DNA from: Dehalococcoidia bacterium
GTDB lineage: Bacteria; Chloroflexota; Dehalococcoidia; SZUA-161
Direction: 5' to 3'
DNA: 64,000 bases
Assembly (NCBI GenBank): GCA_014874385.1
Contig: JACWAE010000024.1
Span: forward strand, 1-64,000
The position numbers and the translations under genes were made by a program. The notes beneath the pieces are model-generated. The model ran no database searches. It was given only the letters and a program-made list of their open reading frames with translations, and was not told where the DNA came from. Positions 29,995 to 40,397 of the stretch are shown piece by piece (within the stretch, counting starts at the first letter, position 1; every line of letters begins with the position of its first letter).

Positions 29995-30861
29995 CTAGCG
30001 CATGGTATCATAAGTATTGCCGGGCCTGCCCCCGCGAGTTTTTACAAAGTAATTGTAATCCGGCTCTTTCTTCAGTAGAGTGCCGATAAAGGGAATCTCC
30101 GCAGTTATTTTCTCGTCGGCCAGACCGCCGGCAATAAGAGCCCGAATCCAATCTATCAATTCGCTGGTTGATGGCTTCTTTCGGAACTGATCAATCTGCC
30201 TCAGTGAGTAAAAGGTCCTCAGGGCTTCTTGAAGGAGGTTATTCTTAATATCCGGGAAGTGCACCCTGACTATTTCCTCCATCAGCTTAGCATCGGGGAA
30301 CTCAATGTAATGGAATATGCAGCGCCGCAGGAAAGCATCGGGAAGCTCTTTTTCAGCATTGCTCGTGATGACTGCTATAGGTCGGTGGATGGCAGAAATG
30401 GTCTCATTAGTCTCTGGAATATAGAAGCTCATTTCATCCAATTCGTTGAGAAGGTCGTTGGGAAACTCAATGTCAGCCTTATCTATCTCGTCGATGAGAA
30501 GCACTACCTGTTCCGGGGAAGCGAAGGCCTGTCCTAATTTGCCCAACTTTATATATTGCTTGATGTCAGAAACATCTTTGTCGCCAAAGCGGCTATCGTT
30601 AAGCCTCTGCACAGTATCATAGACATACAGTCCCTCTTGAGCCTTCGTGGTTGATTTTATGTTCCAGACGATCAGCTTTTTCTTCAGCCCCTTAGCGATA
30701 CTGTGAGCAAGCAGGGTTTTCCCTGTCCCGGGCTCTCCCCGGATTAATAAAGGTCTTCCTAGAGTGATGCTTACATTAACAGCGTTTCTCAAAGGCCTGG
30801 AGGTAACATAATCGGATGAGCCTTTAAATCGATCGAAACTATCATTACTCACTATACTCAC
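29995..30861 (-). CDS. MoxR-family AAA+ ATPase
   Basis: 288 aa. Walker A GEPGTGKT (42-49), Walker B LLIDEIDKAD near 122-131, sensor-1 region AVITSNAEKELPDAF, and an arginine-finger-like RRCIFHYIEFP. Such ATPases remodel or activate a partner enzyme together with a VWA protein, and that partner gene follows. I chose GTG 30861, ten bases after GGAGG; another GTG three codons in is possible. Client unknown. Confidence 0.88.
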   Translation of the reverse strand: MSIVSNDSFDRFKGSSDYVTSRPLRNAVNVSITLGRPLLIRGEPGTGKTLLAHSIAKGLKKKLIVWNIKSTTKAQEGLYVYDTVQRLNDSRFGDKDVSDIKQYIKLGKLGQAFASPEQVVLLIDEIDKADIEFPNDLLNELDEMSFYIPETNETISAIHRPIAVITSNAEKELPDAFLRRCIFHYIEFPDAKLMEEIVRVHFPDIKNNLLQEALRTFYSLRQIDQFRKKPSTSELIDWIRALIAGGLADEKITAEIPFIGTLLKKEPDYNYFVKTRGGRPGNTYDTMR

Positions 30862-31113
30862 TATGCAATTGCCTCCCCAAAATACTTTATTGTGGGTGTC
30901 TCATTCGCCTTGAGCTTGGAAGAAGTGACTTTCGAATACGTGTTATTCTGCCACGCAATTACAAATTATACATTCACTGAGAGCTTGAATCAAGCAGGCC
31001 CAGCGAGCCAGCCAAAGTTGACAGGCCCCCAATACCAGTGCTATAAAAAGCTACCAGGTTCTAACGTGATTAATACGCGACCTCAATGTATATCAAGGTT
31101 ATGAGGAGACAGA

Positions 31114-32091
31114 GTGAAATCGAGAAAAGCACATCGCCAGTCCACTGCGAAAAAACGACTTGATCCCCAGGCTGAGGCCCTGCTGCAACATATGGCGCAG
31201 AGTAATGTCCCGCCATTTCACACATTAACACCGACGCAAGCCAGAGAGGTGATGGGGAGGATGGCGGCGCTTTCCGCAGGACCAAAAGTAGTCGCAAACG
31301 TAGAGAACCTGACAATTCCCGGTCCGGGAGGGCAAATCCCCGTGCGAATCTACACACCCCAAGGTGACGGCCCATTCCCCATACTTGTCTTTTCCCACGG
31401 AGGTGGTTGGGTTATCTGCGACCTTGATACCCACGACAACCTGTGCCGTTCCCTCTCAAACAGGGCTTGTTGTGTCGTGGTTTCCGTTGGCTATCGTCTT
31501 GCACCGGAACACAAATTCCCCGCAGCGCTGGAAGACGCGTACGCTGCTACCCAATGGGTTGCCAACAATGCCAATCGCATTAACGGCGATCCTGCTCGTA
31601 TTGCTGTTGGTGGTGACAGTGCCGGAGGCAATTTAGCGACAGTTGTGGCTATCATGGCGCGTGACCGTAATGGACCCGGCCTGGCATATCAACTGCTAAT
31701 ATACCCGGTGACAGATGTTTCCTCCCCTAACACTGATTCACACCGGAACTATGCAGAGGGTTATTTTTTAAACAGGGGTGATGGCGAATGGTTTTGTGAT
31801 AGCTACCTGAATTGCGAAGCCGACAGATTGAACCCGCTTGTATCGCCATTACTGGCTCAGGACCTCAGCCGTCTGCCACCTGCGCTTGTGATTACGGCTG
31901 AGTTCGATGTGCTGAGAGACGAAGGTGAAGCGTATGCGAAAAGACTGAAAAAGGCTGGCGTCCCTGTCAAGTGCACACGATACAAGGGCATGATCCACGG
32001 GTTCATGAGCATGGACGGATTGTTAGATCAAGCTAGAAATGGCATTGCAGAGGCCAGCGCTGCACTGCGTGAAGCTTTTCTTACCTCTTGA
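31114..32091 (+). CDS. Alpha/beta-hydrolase esterase (hormone-sensitive-lipase family)
   Basis: 325 aa. The oxyanion motif HGGGW is at 95-99, the nucleophile S169 lies in GDSAGG, with an Asp in AEFDVLRDEG and His in GMIHGFMSMDG completing the triad. This is the HSL/bacterial esterase family IV, acting on short acyl esters. A 30-residue basic leader (SRKAHRQS) precedes the cap; it is not a signal peptide. GTG start at 31114 with GAGGAG upstream. Stands alone. Confidence 0.9.
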   Translation: MKSRKAHRQSTAKKRLDPQAEALLQHMAQSNVPPFHTLTPTQAREVMGRMAALSAGPKVVANVENLTIPGPGGQIPVRIYTPQGDGPFPILVFSHGGGWVICDLDTHDNLCRSLSNRACCVVVSVGYRLAPEHKFPAALEDAYAATQWVANNANRINGDPARIAVGGDSAGGNLATVVAIMARDRNGPGLAYQLLIYPVTDVSSPNTDSHRNYAEGYFLNRGDGEWFCDSYLNCEADRLNPLVSPLLAQDLSRLPPALVITAEFDVLRDEGEAYAKRLKKAGVPVKCTRYKGMIHGFMSMDGLLDQARNGIAEASAALREAFLTS

Positions 32092-32485
32092 TTCCTGGCC
32101 TGCTGAGTGACCAGGAAATCCCCGATATACCAGTGGTTTTAGCCCCCCGCCTATGTGTCCTTTATTCATATTACCCCTTATGGTCAAAATACAAGGGATT
32201 GAAAAGTTACCGGTAGGACAGAGGCCCCGTCTGTCCCAAAATCCATCGTAGCGGCAGAGAATGCCGTAGGGGCGACCCGTTGGGTCGCCCTCTTAATGTA
32301 ATTGCTTTGAAAATAGCCTAATCAGGCGATCATAGGGTAGGGGCTCTGTCCCCTACCAGGGAATGCGGGTGACAGGGCACCCGCACTATTTTCATGCTTC
32401 GTGGTGCTGATTGCAAGGGCAAATCCCGGAGTGTCCGCTATTCCATGCCTTGAGGAAGCCGAGCTAATTATGGTGATTCGCGTAA
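32092..32485. other. Intergenic tract dominated by hairpin repeats
   Basis: No gene is seen. The middle part (32266-32384) carries three hairpins; the right end is the tail of the lipoprotein gene transcript. Confidence 0.6.
32266..32384. repeat. Cluster of three GC-rich hairpin repeats
   Basis: GGGCGACCC/GGGTCGCCC at 32270-32290 (9-bp arms, 3-base loop); GGTAGGGG/CCCCTACC at 32336-32357; GCGGGT/ACCCGC at 32365-32384. The GTAGGGGC-type start recurs in the palindrome at 40340, so these are probably members of one dispersed family. They may also end transcripts of the two flanking convergent genes. Confidence 0.65.
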
Positions 32486-33310
32486 TTATCGGTATATCTC
32501 GAACAACTTATCACCGGCATTGCCCAACTGCAAATAGAGGTCTACAGCGCATGGTGGAACATCAAAATATATTGTTCCACTTCTAATATCACCAGCTTCG
32601 TATGCCCCGGTATACCAGTCACTGCTTCCACTTGTCGGTGGTATCCCATATGCCATAGATGATGTACTGATAAGGCAAAGGGCATTCCCCGGGGCAGAAG
32701 ACGAAGACTTGCCCAAATCCTCAATATAGGCCTGTGAATTATTAGTGTTTTCGATGGACAGGCTGAGGGCTACGGTATTGCCTGACCACTGGATATTCTT
32801 TAGCGTAAAAACAAAGCCGCCATAGGTTTGCGTCGCGGGGAGGACTTGAGTTACTAATTCATGAGATATTTTGATTATTTTGGCTGCCCCAACGGCAAGC
32901 CATATATTAGAAGAAGATGGCGGTAGAACAAAATATATGCTCTCGCTTCTTACATCCCCGGCTTCGTAAGTTGCCCATAGATTCTGCAGAGTTGACTGGC
33001 ACATTCTCGTGCTAGTCCCATCATCCTCGTAGGCATAGAATACTTGGCTAAATGTAATACTCTGGTTTCCTATGTTTTCAGCCTTGAGTCTAATGCTCAG
33101 CACATTACCTTTCCACTCAGTATCTACTACAGTAAAAGACAGAGTTTCCCAGACGGCCGTTGCCGGCGTAGCAGTCGGTGTTTCTCCTGATGCCGTACTG
33201 GTGCTACTGGGGGTTGCCTGCTCTTGAGAATTCTGTGAAGTACATGATGCAAGGCAGCCAACGAGAATGAGAACAGTGAGAAGTATCAGCCAAGGACTGA
33301 ATGATTTCAT
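32486..33310 (-). CDS. Lipoprotein with two tandem DUF4352-like domains
   Basis: 274 aa from ATG 33310, chosen for GGAGG nine bases upstream; longer in-frame versions lack this. The signal peptide ends in lipobox LASC (or LVGC just before). After a Ser/Thr/Pro linker come two homologous beta-sandwich domains: W-x-GNVLSIRLKAENIG...YEAGDVRSESIYF and W-SGNTVALSLSIENTN...YEAGDIRSGTIYF. The repeated YEAGD-RS--IYF segment shows internal duplication. The fold resembles DUF4352/telokin-like surface domains. Function unknown; outside the membrane. Confidence 0.72.
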   Translation of the reverse strand: MKSFSPWLILLTVLILVGCLASCTSQNSQEQATPSSTSTASGETPTATPATAVWETLSFTVVDTEWKGNVLSIRLKAENIGNQSITFSQVFYAYEDDGTSTRMCQSTLQNLWATYEAGDVRSESIYFVLPPSSSNIWLAVGAAKIIKISHELVTQVLPATQTYGGFVFTLKNIQWSGNTVALSLSIENTNNSQAYIEDLGKSSSSAPGNALCLISTSSMAYGIPPTSGSSDWYTGAYEAGDIRSGTIYFDVPPCAVDLYLQLGNAGDKLFEIYR

Positions 33311-33467
33311 CTTTGCCCCTCCACTTGCAGCAAACTTAGCAAAAACAGGATAGCATATTTTCCTCATTTTGTCTTGTGCTTTGGATCCCTGCGGCCTGCC
33401 GGGCTAATCAAGTATGCTGCTGATATTGCCGTTTTGAGTCAGGCAAGGCTGTTGGCAGCCCCTACCC

Positions 33468-33770
33468 CCGCGATATCTTCCCCCTCAACGTTTATAAATC
33501 CCCCCTTTTGCAAACTTGTCCCTGACTTGCTCAGGGAGGGGAACACAGGCGGGATTCAGGAGGCTGAAGAGCCATGCTCCCCCTTTTGTAAAGGGGGATA
33601 CAGAGGGATTTCCATCCCCTCAAAACGGAGTTCCGAAGCCCCTGTTGCATTTCCCTATCTCATCCCTTCCCTCTCCGTGTCCTCCGCGCTCTCTGCGGTG
33701 AACCGCCCCCGCGACATTTTCCCCCCAACGTCCATAAATCCCCCTTTTTTAAAGGGGGTAAGGGGGATTA
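33468..33770. repeat. Nested dispersed repeats
   Basis: An imperfect direct repeat (CCCCGCGA...CAACG...ATAAATCCCCC) occurs at about 33468-33503 and 33708-33747. CCCCCTTTT...AAAGGGGG hairpins lie at 33577-33612 and 33735-33770. Between them, 33671-33702 is an inverted copy of the ACCGCAGAGAGCGC-type repeat that also occurs at 44829, 62428 and 62850. Confidence 0.65.
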
Positions 33771-33819
33771 GGCGCCCCTCGAAATCCTCCCGGTTGCCCA
33801 ACAGCCTGAGAGCCGAGGT

Positions 33820-33849
33820 TTGCCCTATCCAAAGCGTTTCTGATACAAT
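33820..33849 (+). promoter_or_regulatory. Promoter for mfd
   Basis: TTGCCC (33820-33825), 18 bases, TACAAT (33844-33849). Predicted start near 33856. Confidence 0.5.
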
Positions 33850-33855
33850 TCAGAT

Positions 33856-33880
33856 AGGGCTAGTCCTCTCGGCTAGCCCT
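33856..33880 (+). promoter_or_regulatory. 5'-end stem-loop in the mfd leader
   Basis: Arms AGGGCTAG (33856-33863) and CTAGCCCT (33873-33880), loop of nine. It would lie at the very 5' end of the message, just before the AGGTG ribosome site, and may protect the mRNA. Confidence 0.45.
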
Positions 33881-33893
33881 TCAGGTGTTGAGT

Positions 33894-36800
33894 ATGAATC
33901 TATCAGGTCTCCTACCCTTAATAGAGAACATGCCCGGCTACCGGAGGCTCTTTAAGGACCTCCAGGCAGCGCAGGGCGAGAAAAAGGTGGCGGTGCTCGA
34001 TGCAGCCAAGCCCTATTTCCTGGCCTGTCTGTATCACCACCTCGGCTCTTCTATGCTGGTGATAACCGCCAGGCCTGAGAGGGCCAGGCAGCTTTACGAC
34101 GACATAACCGTCTGGTGTAGCTGCGATGCCCGGGTACATCTCTTCCCCGAGCCCGATGCCCTCCCTTACGAAAGAATCTCCTCCGACCCCTACACAGTCA
34201 AGCAGCGCCTGAAGGTGCTCTCCAGCCTGAGCGATACAGATAAATCACACCTGGTCATAGCTTCAGCCCATGCCGCAGTACGCCAGACTATGCCCGCTGC
34301 AGTCTTCGCCTCCTCCTGCCACGTCATAAAAAAGGGTATGAAGCTCGACCTGGAGCAGACGCTTAACAAATGGATAGGCCTGGGATACGAGATGGACAGC
34401 AAGGTGGAGCTTCCGGGCACGGTGAGCCGACGCGGCGGCATCATCGACATCTATCCGCCACACAGTGACCTCCCTGCTCGCATCGAATTCCTGGGCGACG
34501 AAGTCGAGAGCATACGTCTCTTTGACCCCGAAAGTCAGCGCTCGGCTGAAGTAGTACCTCAAATAAGCATAATCCCCGCCAGAGAGATGATTATCCCGGC
34601 CAGCGAGCTGAGCGATGCATTGCGGCGGCTCGACCTTGCCAACCTCAATGCCGAGGCCAGGAACAGGATAGAGGGAGAGATAGACCAGCTCGGCCTGGGA
34701 CAGTGGTTCGATGGACTCGACCTGTATTCATCGCTGGGAAACAATGGCGCTCTCTCCGATTATTTTACCCCGCACACACTGGTTGTTATCGACCAGCCTG
34801 ACCTTATCGAGGCTGCTATGGCAGAACTGGAAACCCAGGCCGCCGAATTGCGCCGGGCCCAGACTGGCCGGGGCGAGCTGCCGGGCAATTTCCCCGTGCC
34901 CTACTTTACCTGGCCGGAACTGACTTATAGGCTGTACAGATTCGACCGGCGTCTTTCTCTGGAGCAATGGGGAGACAGCAGCCAGGGCTATACCATGAAC
35001 TTCGGCCCAGCCCCAAGCTATAGCGGGCGCCTGCCTGTTTTCCTCAAAGAGGCCAGGACAATGATAGAGAGCAAGCGTAGAGTCATCATCGCCTCCCAGC
35101 AATCGACCAGGCTGTCAGAGCTCCTCGAAGGGCAAGATATCATCGCCTTTCCAATCACGAGTATAGAAAAATTGCCGCCCTCAGGCTCTGTGACGCTTGT
35201 TCAGGGATCTTTAGCCGAAGGCTGGACGATGGATGGGGCAAGCGGGGACATCCTGCTCAGCGATGTCGAACTCTTCGGCTCTGCCAAGAAGCGGCGCATG
35301 GTGTCGAAGCGTCCCGTACGCAGCGAGGCTTTTCTTTCCGACCTCGCCGTAGGCGACTATGTGGTACATGTAGACCATGGCGTGGCCAGATTCGCCGGGC
35401 TCACTACTCTCTCCGTCGAAAACGGCGAGCGCGAGTACCTGGTCCTGGAGTACGCCGCAGGCGATAAGCTCTACGTTCCCAGCGAGCAGGTAGACCGCGT
35501 TACCCGCTATATCGGCCCCGGTGGTTACAGCCCGGCGTTGAGCCGACTGGGCACCCAGGAATGGAACCGGGCCAAGCAAAGAGTGAAAGAAGCAGCAGAT
35601 TTACTGGCTAAAGAGCTCCTCGAACTCTACTCAGCGAGAGAAATGTCGCCTGGCTTCGCTTTCTCTCCCGACGCAGTGTGGCAGCAGGAGTTCGAATCCT
35701 CCTTCCCCTATGTTGAAACGCCTGACCAGCTTGAGGCTGTGCAGCGAGTCAAGCAGGATATGGAAAGGGCACGCCCCATGGACCGGCTCGTGTGCGGCGA
35801 TGTCGGCTACGGCAAAACCGAGGTCGCCCTGCGTGCTGCCTTCAAAGCGGTGATGGACGGTATGCAGGTAGCAGTACTAGTGCCGACCACTGTACTCGCC
35901 CAGCAGCATTTCACCACCTTCAACCAGCGGCTAAGCGCATTCCCATTCAAGGTTGAGCTGCTGAGCCGTTTCCGTTCAGCAAAAGAGCAGCAGGAGGTCA
36001 TCGAGGGTTTGGCCAGGGGCAGCGTGGATATCTGCATCGGCACCCATCGCCTGCTCCAGAAGGATGTCTACTTTAAGAATCTGGGACTGGTCATCATAGA
36101 TGAGGAACAGCGTTTCGGCGTGGCTCACAAAGAACGGCTCAAGCATTTGAGAAAAGAGGTAGACGTACTGACCTTGAGCGCCACGCCGATACCCCGCACC
36201 ATGCACATGGCATTGGTGGGCGTGCGCGACATGAGCACTATGGAGACCCCTCCCGAGGAGCGTCTGCCCATTAAAAGCTACGTTGCCCCTTACAACGAGA
36301 GGATAATTCGTGAGGCGATACTGAGAGAGATGGAACGCAATGGGCAGGTGTTCTTTGTCCATAATCGCGTGCAGAGGATAGGCTGGGTAGCAAGAGAGCT
36401 GGAAAAGCTGGTGCCTGAAGCCAGAATAGGCATCGCTCACGGGCAGATGCCTGAGGAGGCCCTGGAGTCGGTGATGCTCGACTTCACGCAGGGCAAGATA
36501 GACGTGCTGGTGTGCACCACCATCATCGAGTCCGGCCTGGACCTGCCCAATGTCAATACCCTCATCGTGGATGACGCAGATAAATTCGGGCTAACACAGC
36601 TCTATCAGCTTCGCGGCAGGGTAGGACGGGGTTCGAACCGCGCCTATGCTTACTTCTTCTATGATAAGGGCAAACAACTCACCGATGCCGCAGAGAAGCG
36701 GCTCAAAACTATATTCGAGGCCAGCGAACTGGGGACTGGTTTCCGTATCGCTATGAAAGACCTCGAGATACGCGGCGCAGGCAACCTGCTGGGGCCAGAG

Positions 36801-37382
36801 CAGAGCGGACACATCGGTGCTGTTGGCTTCGAACTCTATAGCCAGATGCTGGCGGAAGCCGTGCAGGAGCTCAGAGAAGGAATCAAGCCTGAAACCGCCC
36901 CAACGCCTTCTACTACCACCATCGATCTCCCGCTGCCTGCCCTCATTCCAGAGGAATACGTGCCCGACCTGAGCACACGCCTTTCCCTGTATCTGCGATT
37001 GGCCAAAGTAAGCTTACCGGGTGAGCTTGATGAGCTTGAGAGCGAGCTCGAGGACAGGTTCGGGACTCTTCCTCCAGAGGTCAAAGACCTGCTCTACATG
37101 GTCAGGATGAAATTGCTGGGCAGCATGGCCGGCATTGAGTCTATCTCCTCAGAGGATGGACAGGTAGTGCTGTCACTGGGTGCAGCCGCCAAATTTGACC
37201 GGCCGTCGCTACAACGTTACTTTGACAACAAATTGAAAATAGGCACAAGCCAGCTCCGTTTGGGTATGGGGCGAGCCAGTGAAGAGTGGAAAGAGGTATT
37301 AGAACAGGTATTGAAGGTAATGGCCCAATTTAAAGATGGTTCACAATCTCACTCAGGCTCCGAATCCTCGGGCAGTCGGTGA
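33894..37382 (+). CDS. mfd: Transcription-repair coupling factor
   Basis: 1162 aa translocase that removes RNA polymerase stalled at lesions and recruits UvrA. The UvrB-like N-terminal modules ([15 protein letters not shown] region and GGIIDIYPP) are followed by the RNA-polymerase-interacting domain near 500 ([15 protein letters not shown]). The helicase has GDVGYGKTE near 633-641 and DEEQ near 736, with motif [11 protein letters not shown], and a C-terminal TRCF domain. ATG 33894 with AGGTG six bases upstream is preferred over a GTG at 33885. Its 3' end overlaps the opposite HAD gene by 53 bp. Confidence 0.97.
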   Translation: MNLSGLLPLIENMPGYRRLFKDLQAAQGEKKVAVLDAAKPYFLACLYHHLGSSMLVITARPERARQLYDDITVWCSCDARVHLFPEPDALPYERISSDPYTVKQRLKVLSSLSDTDKSHLVIASAHAAVRQTMPAAVFASSCHVIKKGMKLDLEQTLNKWIGLGYEMDSKVELPGTVSRRGGIIDIYPPHSDLPARIEFLGDEVESIRLFDPESQRSAEVVPQISIIPAREMIIPASELSDALRRLDLANLNAEARNRIEGEIDQLGLGQWFDGLDLYSSLGNNGALSDYFTPHTLVVIDQPDLIEAAMAELETQAAELRRAQTGRGELPGNFPVPYFTWPELTYRLYRFDRRLSLEQWGDSSQGYTMNFGPAPSYSGRLPVFLKEARTMIESKRRVIIASQQSTRLSELLEGQDIIAFPITSIEKLPPSGSVTLVQGSLAEGWTMDGASGDILLSDVELFGSAKKRRMVSKRPVRSEAFLSDLAVGDYVVHVDHGVARFAGLTTLSVENGEREYLVLEYAAGDKLYVPSEQVDRVTRYIGPGGYSPALSRLGTQEWNRAKQRVKEAADLLAKELLELYSAREMSPGFAFSPDAVWQQEFESSFPYVETPDQLEAVQRVKQDMERARPMDRLVCGDVGYGKTEVALRAAFKAVMDGMQVAVLVPTTVLAQQHFTTFNQRLSAFPFKVELLSRFRSAKEQQEVIEGLARGSVDICIGTHRLLQKDVYFKNLGLVIIDEEQRFGVAHKERLKHLRKEVDVLTLSATPIPRTMHMALVGVRDMSTMETPPEERLPIKSYVAPYNERIIREAILREMERNGQVFFVHNRVQRIGWVARELEKLVPEARIGIAHGQMPEEALESVMLDFTQGKIDVLVCTTIIESGLDLPNVNTLIVDDADKFGLTQLYQLRGRVGRGSNRAYAYFFYDKGKQLTDAAEKRLKTIFEASELGTGFRIAMKDLEIRGAGNLLGPEQSGHIGAVGFELYSQMLAEAVQELREGIKPETAPTPSTTTIDLPLPALIPEEYVPDLSTRLSLYLRLAKVSLPGELDELESELEDRFGTLPPEVKDLLYMVRMKLLGSMAGIESISSEDGQVVLSLGAAAKFDRPSLQRYFDNKLKIGTSQLRLGMGRASEEWKEVLEQVLKVMAQFKDGSQSHSGSESSGSR

Positions 37383-38025
37383 TACTCTCCCAAAAGCCAT
37401 CGCGGTCGAGCAGCAAAGGGTTGATGCCTACGCCTTTAGCACCCACCACATCCGAATGATACTGGTCGCCTACATGGATAGCTTCGGAGGCTCCCACCCC
37501 GGCGCGCTCCAGAGCAGTGAGAAATATCGGAGGATGAGGCTTCTCCGCTCCTATCTCAAATGAGGTTAAGGCAAAATCTACGTAAGAGGTAAGGCCAAGC
37601 TCGTTACAATCGCCATCCAGACCTCTGCTCAAATTAGAGACCAGGCCCAGCACCATGCCTCGACCTTTGAGGGTGCCCAGTATGGGGAGCACATCATCGA
37701 ACAAGATAAGCCTACGATCCAGCCGGCGCGCCCTGGTGAATATTTGCAGGGCTAACTCTTTAGTGACCTCAACACCCGCTGTCTTCAGAATTATGGCTTC
37801 GTAATCAGACCAGAAGGCCTGCTCTTCCGCTTGAGAACGCTTATGCACTGGTGAACGAGCGTTCTCCCGGCTCATGAAGTCATCGGCGAACCAGTAGCCC
37901 CGCGGTATGGCTTTACGATTGACCTCTATGCCACACTCACGGCAGGCAGTGACCTGTAGCTCCTCTCGGGGAGGGTCGAAAGAGGTGAGAGTATTGTAAA
38001 AATCGAAGAAAACCGCCTTAATCAT
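37330..38025 (-). CDS. HAD-superfamily hydrolase
   Basis: 231 aa. The nucleophile motif is DFYNT at 8-12; the usual second Asp is Tyr, seen in some HAD subgroups. Motif II is LVSNLS, motif III the Lys in GAEKPHPPIF, and motif IV GDQYHSDVVGAKGVG. The cap of about 90 residues is helical. Substrate unknown; a phosphatase of a small metabolite is likely. It overlaps the end of mfd tail to tail by 53 bp. Confidence 0.87.
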   Translation of the reverse strand: MIKAVFFDFYNTLTSFDPPREELQVTACRECGIEVNRKAIPRGYWFADDFMSRENARSPVHKRSQAEEQAFWSDYEAIILKTAGVEVTKELALQIFTRARRLDRRLILFDDVLPILGTLKGRGMVLGLVSNLSRGLDGDCNELGLTSYVDFALTSFEIGAEKPHPPIFLTALERAGVGASEAIHVGDQYHSDVVGAKGVGINPLLLDRDGFWESITDCPRIRSLSEIVNHL

Positions 38026-38120
38026 CTCGTCATGTGCATTCTTCCGAATTGTGGTACAATGTCCACAGATTCAGTTTATCACAAGCCAACTAAAGGTTGC
38101 AAAAAGGCGGCCGCCGGTTA

Positions 38121-38129
38121 TGTTATAAT
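38121..38129 (+). promoter_or_regulatory. Extended -10 promoter for nfeD-slipin
   Basis: TGT directly followed by TATAAT (38124-38129), 50 bases before the ATG. No good -35 is at 17 bases, fitting an extended -10 type. Confidence 0.5.
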
Positions 38130-38178
38130 GCTAAGTCCAGTTTCCCCTTGTTAAACGAGCAAAAGCGTGTGAGGTTAG

Positions 38179-39555
38179 ATGCAAGCTATGATAAAAGCAA
38201 CGCGCATATTTTTGCTTTTGCTCTGTGTGCTGGCGGCGGCTTTAGCCATAGCCGGCTCCGTATCAGCATCCCCTTCCCCAGAGGTTGACGTACTGCATGT
38301 GGATGGGGATATTGTCCCCGCAGTTGCCGGCTACATCGACCGGGGGATAAGTCTGGCAGAGGACCACCAGGCGTCAGCCGTAATCATCGAGCTCAGCACC
38401 CCGGGCGGCCTGCTCTCCACAACAGAGGACATAGTTAATAGAATCCTGGACGCTAAGGTGCCGGTAGTAGTTTATGTCAACCGCTGGGCAGGCTCGGCGG
38501 GCACTTTTATCACGCTAGCTGCTAATGTGGCGGCTATGGCCCCCGCCAGCCGCATCGGTGCCGCTAGCCCGGTATCCACAGAGGGAGAGCTCCCTGCGAC
38601 TTTGCAGAAGAAATTGACAGAAGATACGGCCGCCAGGATCAGAAGTCTGGCTGCTTTACGCGGTCGCAATCAGGCAGCAGCAGAGGCCACAGTGGTGGAA
38701 GCTCTTTCCTTCACCGACCAGGAGGCGCTGGGGCTTGCGCCTATCCCCGAGCAAGATCAAACACTACTGGGACTCGATACCCCTTACCTCAATCCTCCTC
38801 TAGTCGATATCGGAGCCGAGAACCTCGATTCGCTTATTGCCCAGCTCAACGGCAGGACAGTTGAAGTAGCAGGCCAGGAAGTAACGATTAATACCGAGGG
38901 CTATTCTACAAACGATGTCGGTATGAGCTCTATTGAGAAGTTCCTCCAGGCGATCAGTAACCCCGACATTGCCTATATCTTGCTTTCTCTGGCCGTAACA
39001 GCATTAATCCTCGAATTTATCCACCCCGGAGCCATATTTCCTGGAGTGGTTGGTGCCATCGCTCTCATCCTGGCTTTTTATTCCCTGGCTGTGCTCGAAG
39101 CCTCCTGGGCAGGAGTATTTTTCATCATACTCGCCTTTATCTTGTTCATACTTGAGGCATTCGTCACCAGCTTCGGCATGCTAACCATAGGTGGTATAGC
39201 CTCACTGGTTATGGGCTCCATAATCTTATTTGGGGGAGGTCCAGCATTGTTCCAGCTTCATATAAACTGGTGGGTCGTCGCAGTAGTCGTAATAGTGGTT
39301 ACCGCTGTCTTCGTCTTCTTTATCGGAGCCATTATTCGTTCTCAGCGCCGCCGACCTGCCACAGGCAAAGAGGGACTGGTTGGCAAAGTAGCGCTCGCTC
39401 ACACGGTACTCGATCCAACGGGGATGGTTTATGTTGAAGGCGAGCTATGGACAGCGACATCGGAAGCGGGTAGAATTGAAACCGGCGAGGAGGTGGTAAT
39501 AACCAAGGTCGAAGGGCTGAAACTCAGAGTCACTAAAAAACAGCAAGGAGGTTAG
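38179..39555 (+). CDS. NfeD-family membrane serine protease
   Basis: 458 aa. A signal-peptide-like N-terminus (4-30) is followed by a ClpP/crotonase-fold protease domain with ELSTPGG (71-77) and the candidate nucleophile S106 in GSAGTF. Several transmembrane segments lie between about 270 and 390, and a C-terminal OB-type NfeD domain from about 400. Long NfeD proteins pair with stomatin-like proteins, which they cleave in archaea. The slipin gene begins 2 bp after the stop, so the pairing holds here. Role: membrane quality control, by family knowledge. Confidence 0.92.
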   Translation: MQAMIKATRIFLLLLCVLAAALAIAGSVSASPSPEVDVLHVDGDIVPAVAGYIDRGISLAEDHQASAVIIELSTPGGLLSTTEDIVNRILDAKVPVVVYVNRWAGSAGTFITLAANVAAMAPASRIGAASPVSTEGELPATLQKKLTEDTAARIRSLAALRGRNQAAAEATVVEALSFTDQEALGLAPIPEQDQTLLGLDTPYLNPPLVDIGAENLDSLIAQLNGRTVEVAGQEVTINTEGYSTNDVGMSSIEKFLQAISNPDIAYILLSLAVTALILEFIHPGAIFPGVVGAIALILAFYSLAVLEASWAGVFFIILAFILFILEAFVTSFGMLTIGGIASLVMGSIILFGGGPALFQLHINWWVVAVVVIVVTAVFVFFIGAIIRSQRRRPATGKEGLVGKVALAHTVLDPTGMVYVEGELWTATSEAGRIETGEEVVITKVEGLKLRVTKKQQGG

Positions 39556-39557
39556 AC

Positions 39558-40310
39558 ATGACAGGGGCTATCATAGGCATCATTGTTTTCGTATTCGTGG
39601 TATTCATAGTAGCTTCGGCAGCGATCAGAATTGCACAGGAATATGAACGTGGCGTTATCTTCCGCCTGGGCAGGTTCACAGGTGTGCGGGGACCAGGCAT
39701 ATACTTCCTCATCCCTTTCATAGAGCGCAGCGTGAAGGTAGACCTGCGGGTTATGACTATGGATGTTCCTTCTCAGGAGGCTATCACCAGAGACAACGTC
39801 ACTGTCAAGGTCAACGCTGTAGTTTATTTCAGGGTAGTGAAGCCCGAGGATTCAGTGATCAAGGTGTTCGACCATCGTTACGCCACCTCACAGATCTCAC
39901 AGACAACCCTGCGTAGCGTTCTCGGCCAGTCGGAACTCGATGAGCTGCTTGCCCACAGGGAGAAAATCAACCAGAACCTACAGAAAATAATCGATGAGCA
40001 GACCGACCCCTGGGGAGTTAAGGTAAGCATCGTGGAGATCAAAGATGTGGAACTTCCGCAAACCATGCAACGGGCTATTGCAGCCCAGGCAGAGGCAGAG
40101 CGAGAGAGAAGAGCAAAGATCGTCCACGCAGAAGGTGAGATGCAGGCAGCGGAGAAACTCGCCGAGGCCGCTAAGACGATGGCTACACAGCCCATGTCAC
40201 TGCAATTACGCTATCTGCAGACTCTTACCGTAATTGCTACCGAGAAAACGAACACAATAGTGTTCCCATTGCCCGTGGACATACTTGCCAAAATTCTTAA
40301 AACAGAATGA
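39558..40310 (+). CDS. Slipin (stomatin/prohibitin-type membrane protein)
   Basis: 250 aa. One N-terminal membrane segment (about 3-22) and a SPFH/PHB domain with [15 protein letters not shown], then a helical coiled-coil region ([18 protein letters not shown]). It assembles into membrane microdomain rings and is the expected partner of NfeD. GGAGG precedes the ATG inside the end of nfeD, so translation is coupled. Confidence 0.93.
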   Translation: MTGAIIGIIVFVFVVFIVASAAIRIAQEYERGVIFRLGRFTGVRGPGIYFLIPFIERSVKVDLRVMTMDVPSQEAITRDNVTVKVNAVVYFRVVKPEDSVIKVFDHRYATSQISQTTLRSVLGQSELDELLAHREKINQNLQKIIDEQTDPWGVKVSIVEIKDVELPQTMQRAIAAQAEAERERRAKIVHAEGEMQAAEKLAEAAKTMATQPMSLQLRYLQTLTVIATEKTNTIVFPLPVDILAKILKTE

Positions 40311-40339
40311 AACCTAGGACTCCACATCCCGTGGATTAT

Positions 40340-40367
40340 GCAGGGGCGTTCAATTGAACGCCCCTGC
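40340..40367. repeat. Perfect 28-bp palindrome between convergent genes
   Basis: GCAGGGGCGTTCAA is followed at once by its exact reverse complement. It lies between the slipin and birA stops. It shares the AGGGGCG start with the repeat at 32266 and may serve as a two-way terminator or be a REP copy. Confidence 0.65.
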
Positions 40368-40397
40368 TGAAATTGAACACCGTTTTCGATCACGTGA

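Larger units (their letters stand above)
33311..33893. other. Repeat-rich intergenic region before mfd
   Basis: No protein is convincing here: long open frames exist only because the repeats lack stops. It holds the repeat cluster 33468-33770 and then the mfd promoter and leader hairpin. Confidence 0.6.

Noticed and set aside
33374-33955. A 193-codon frame before mfd
   Set aside because: It is built from repeat copies and runs into the mfd start in another frame.
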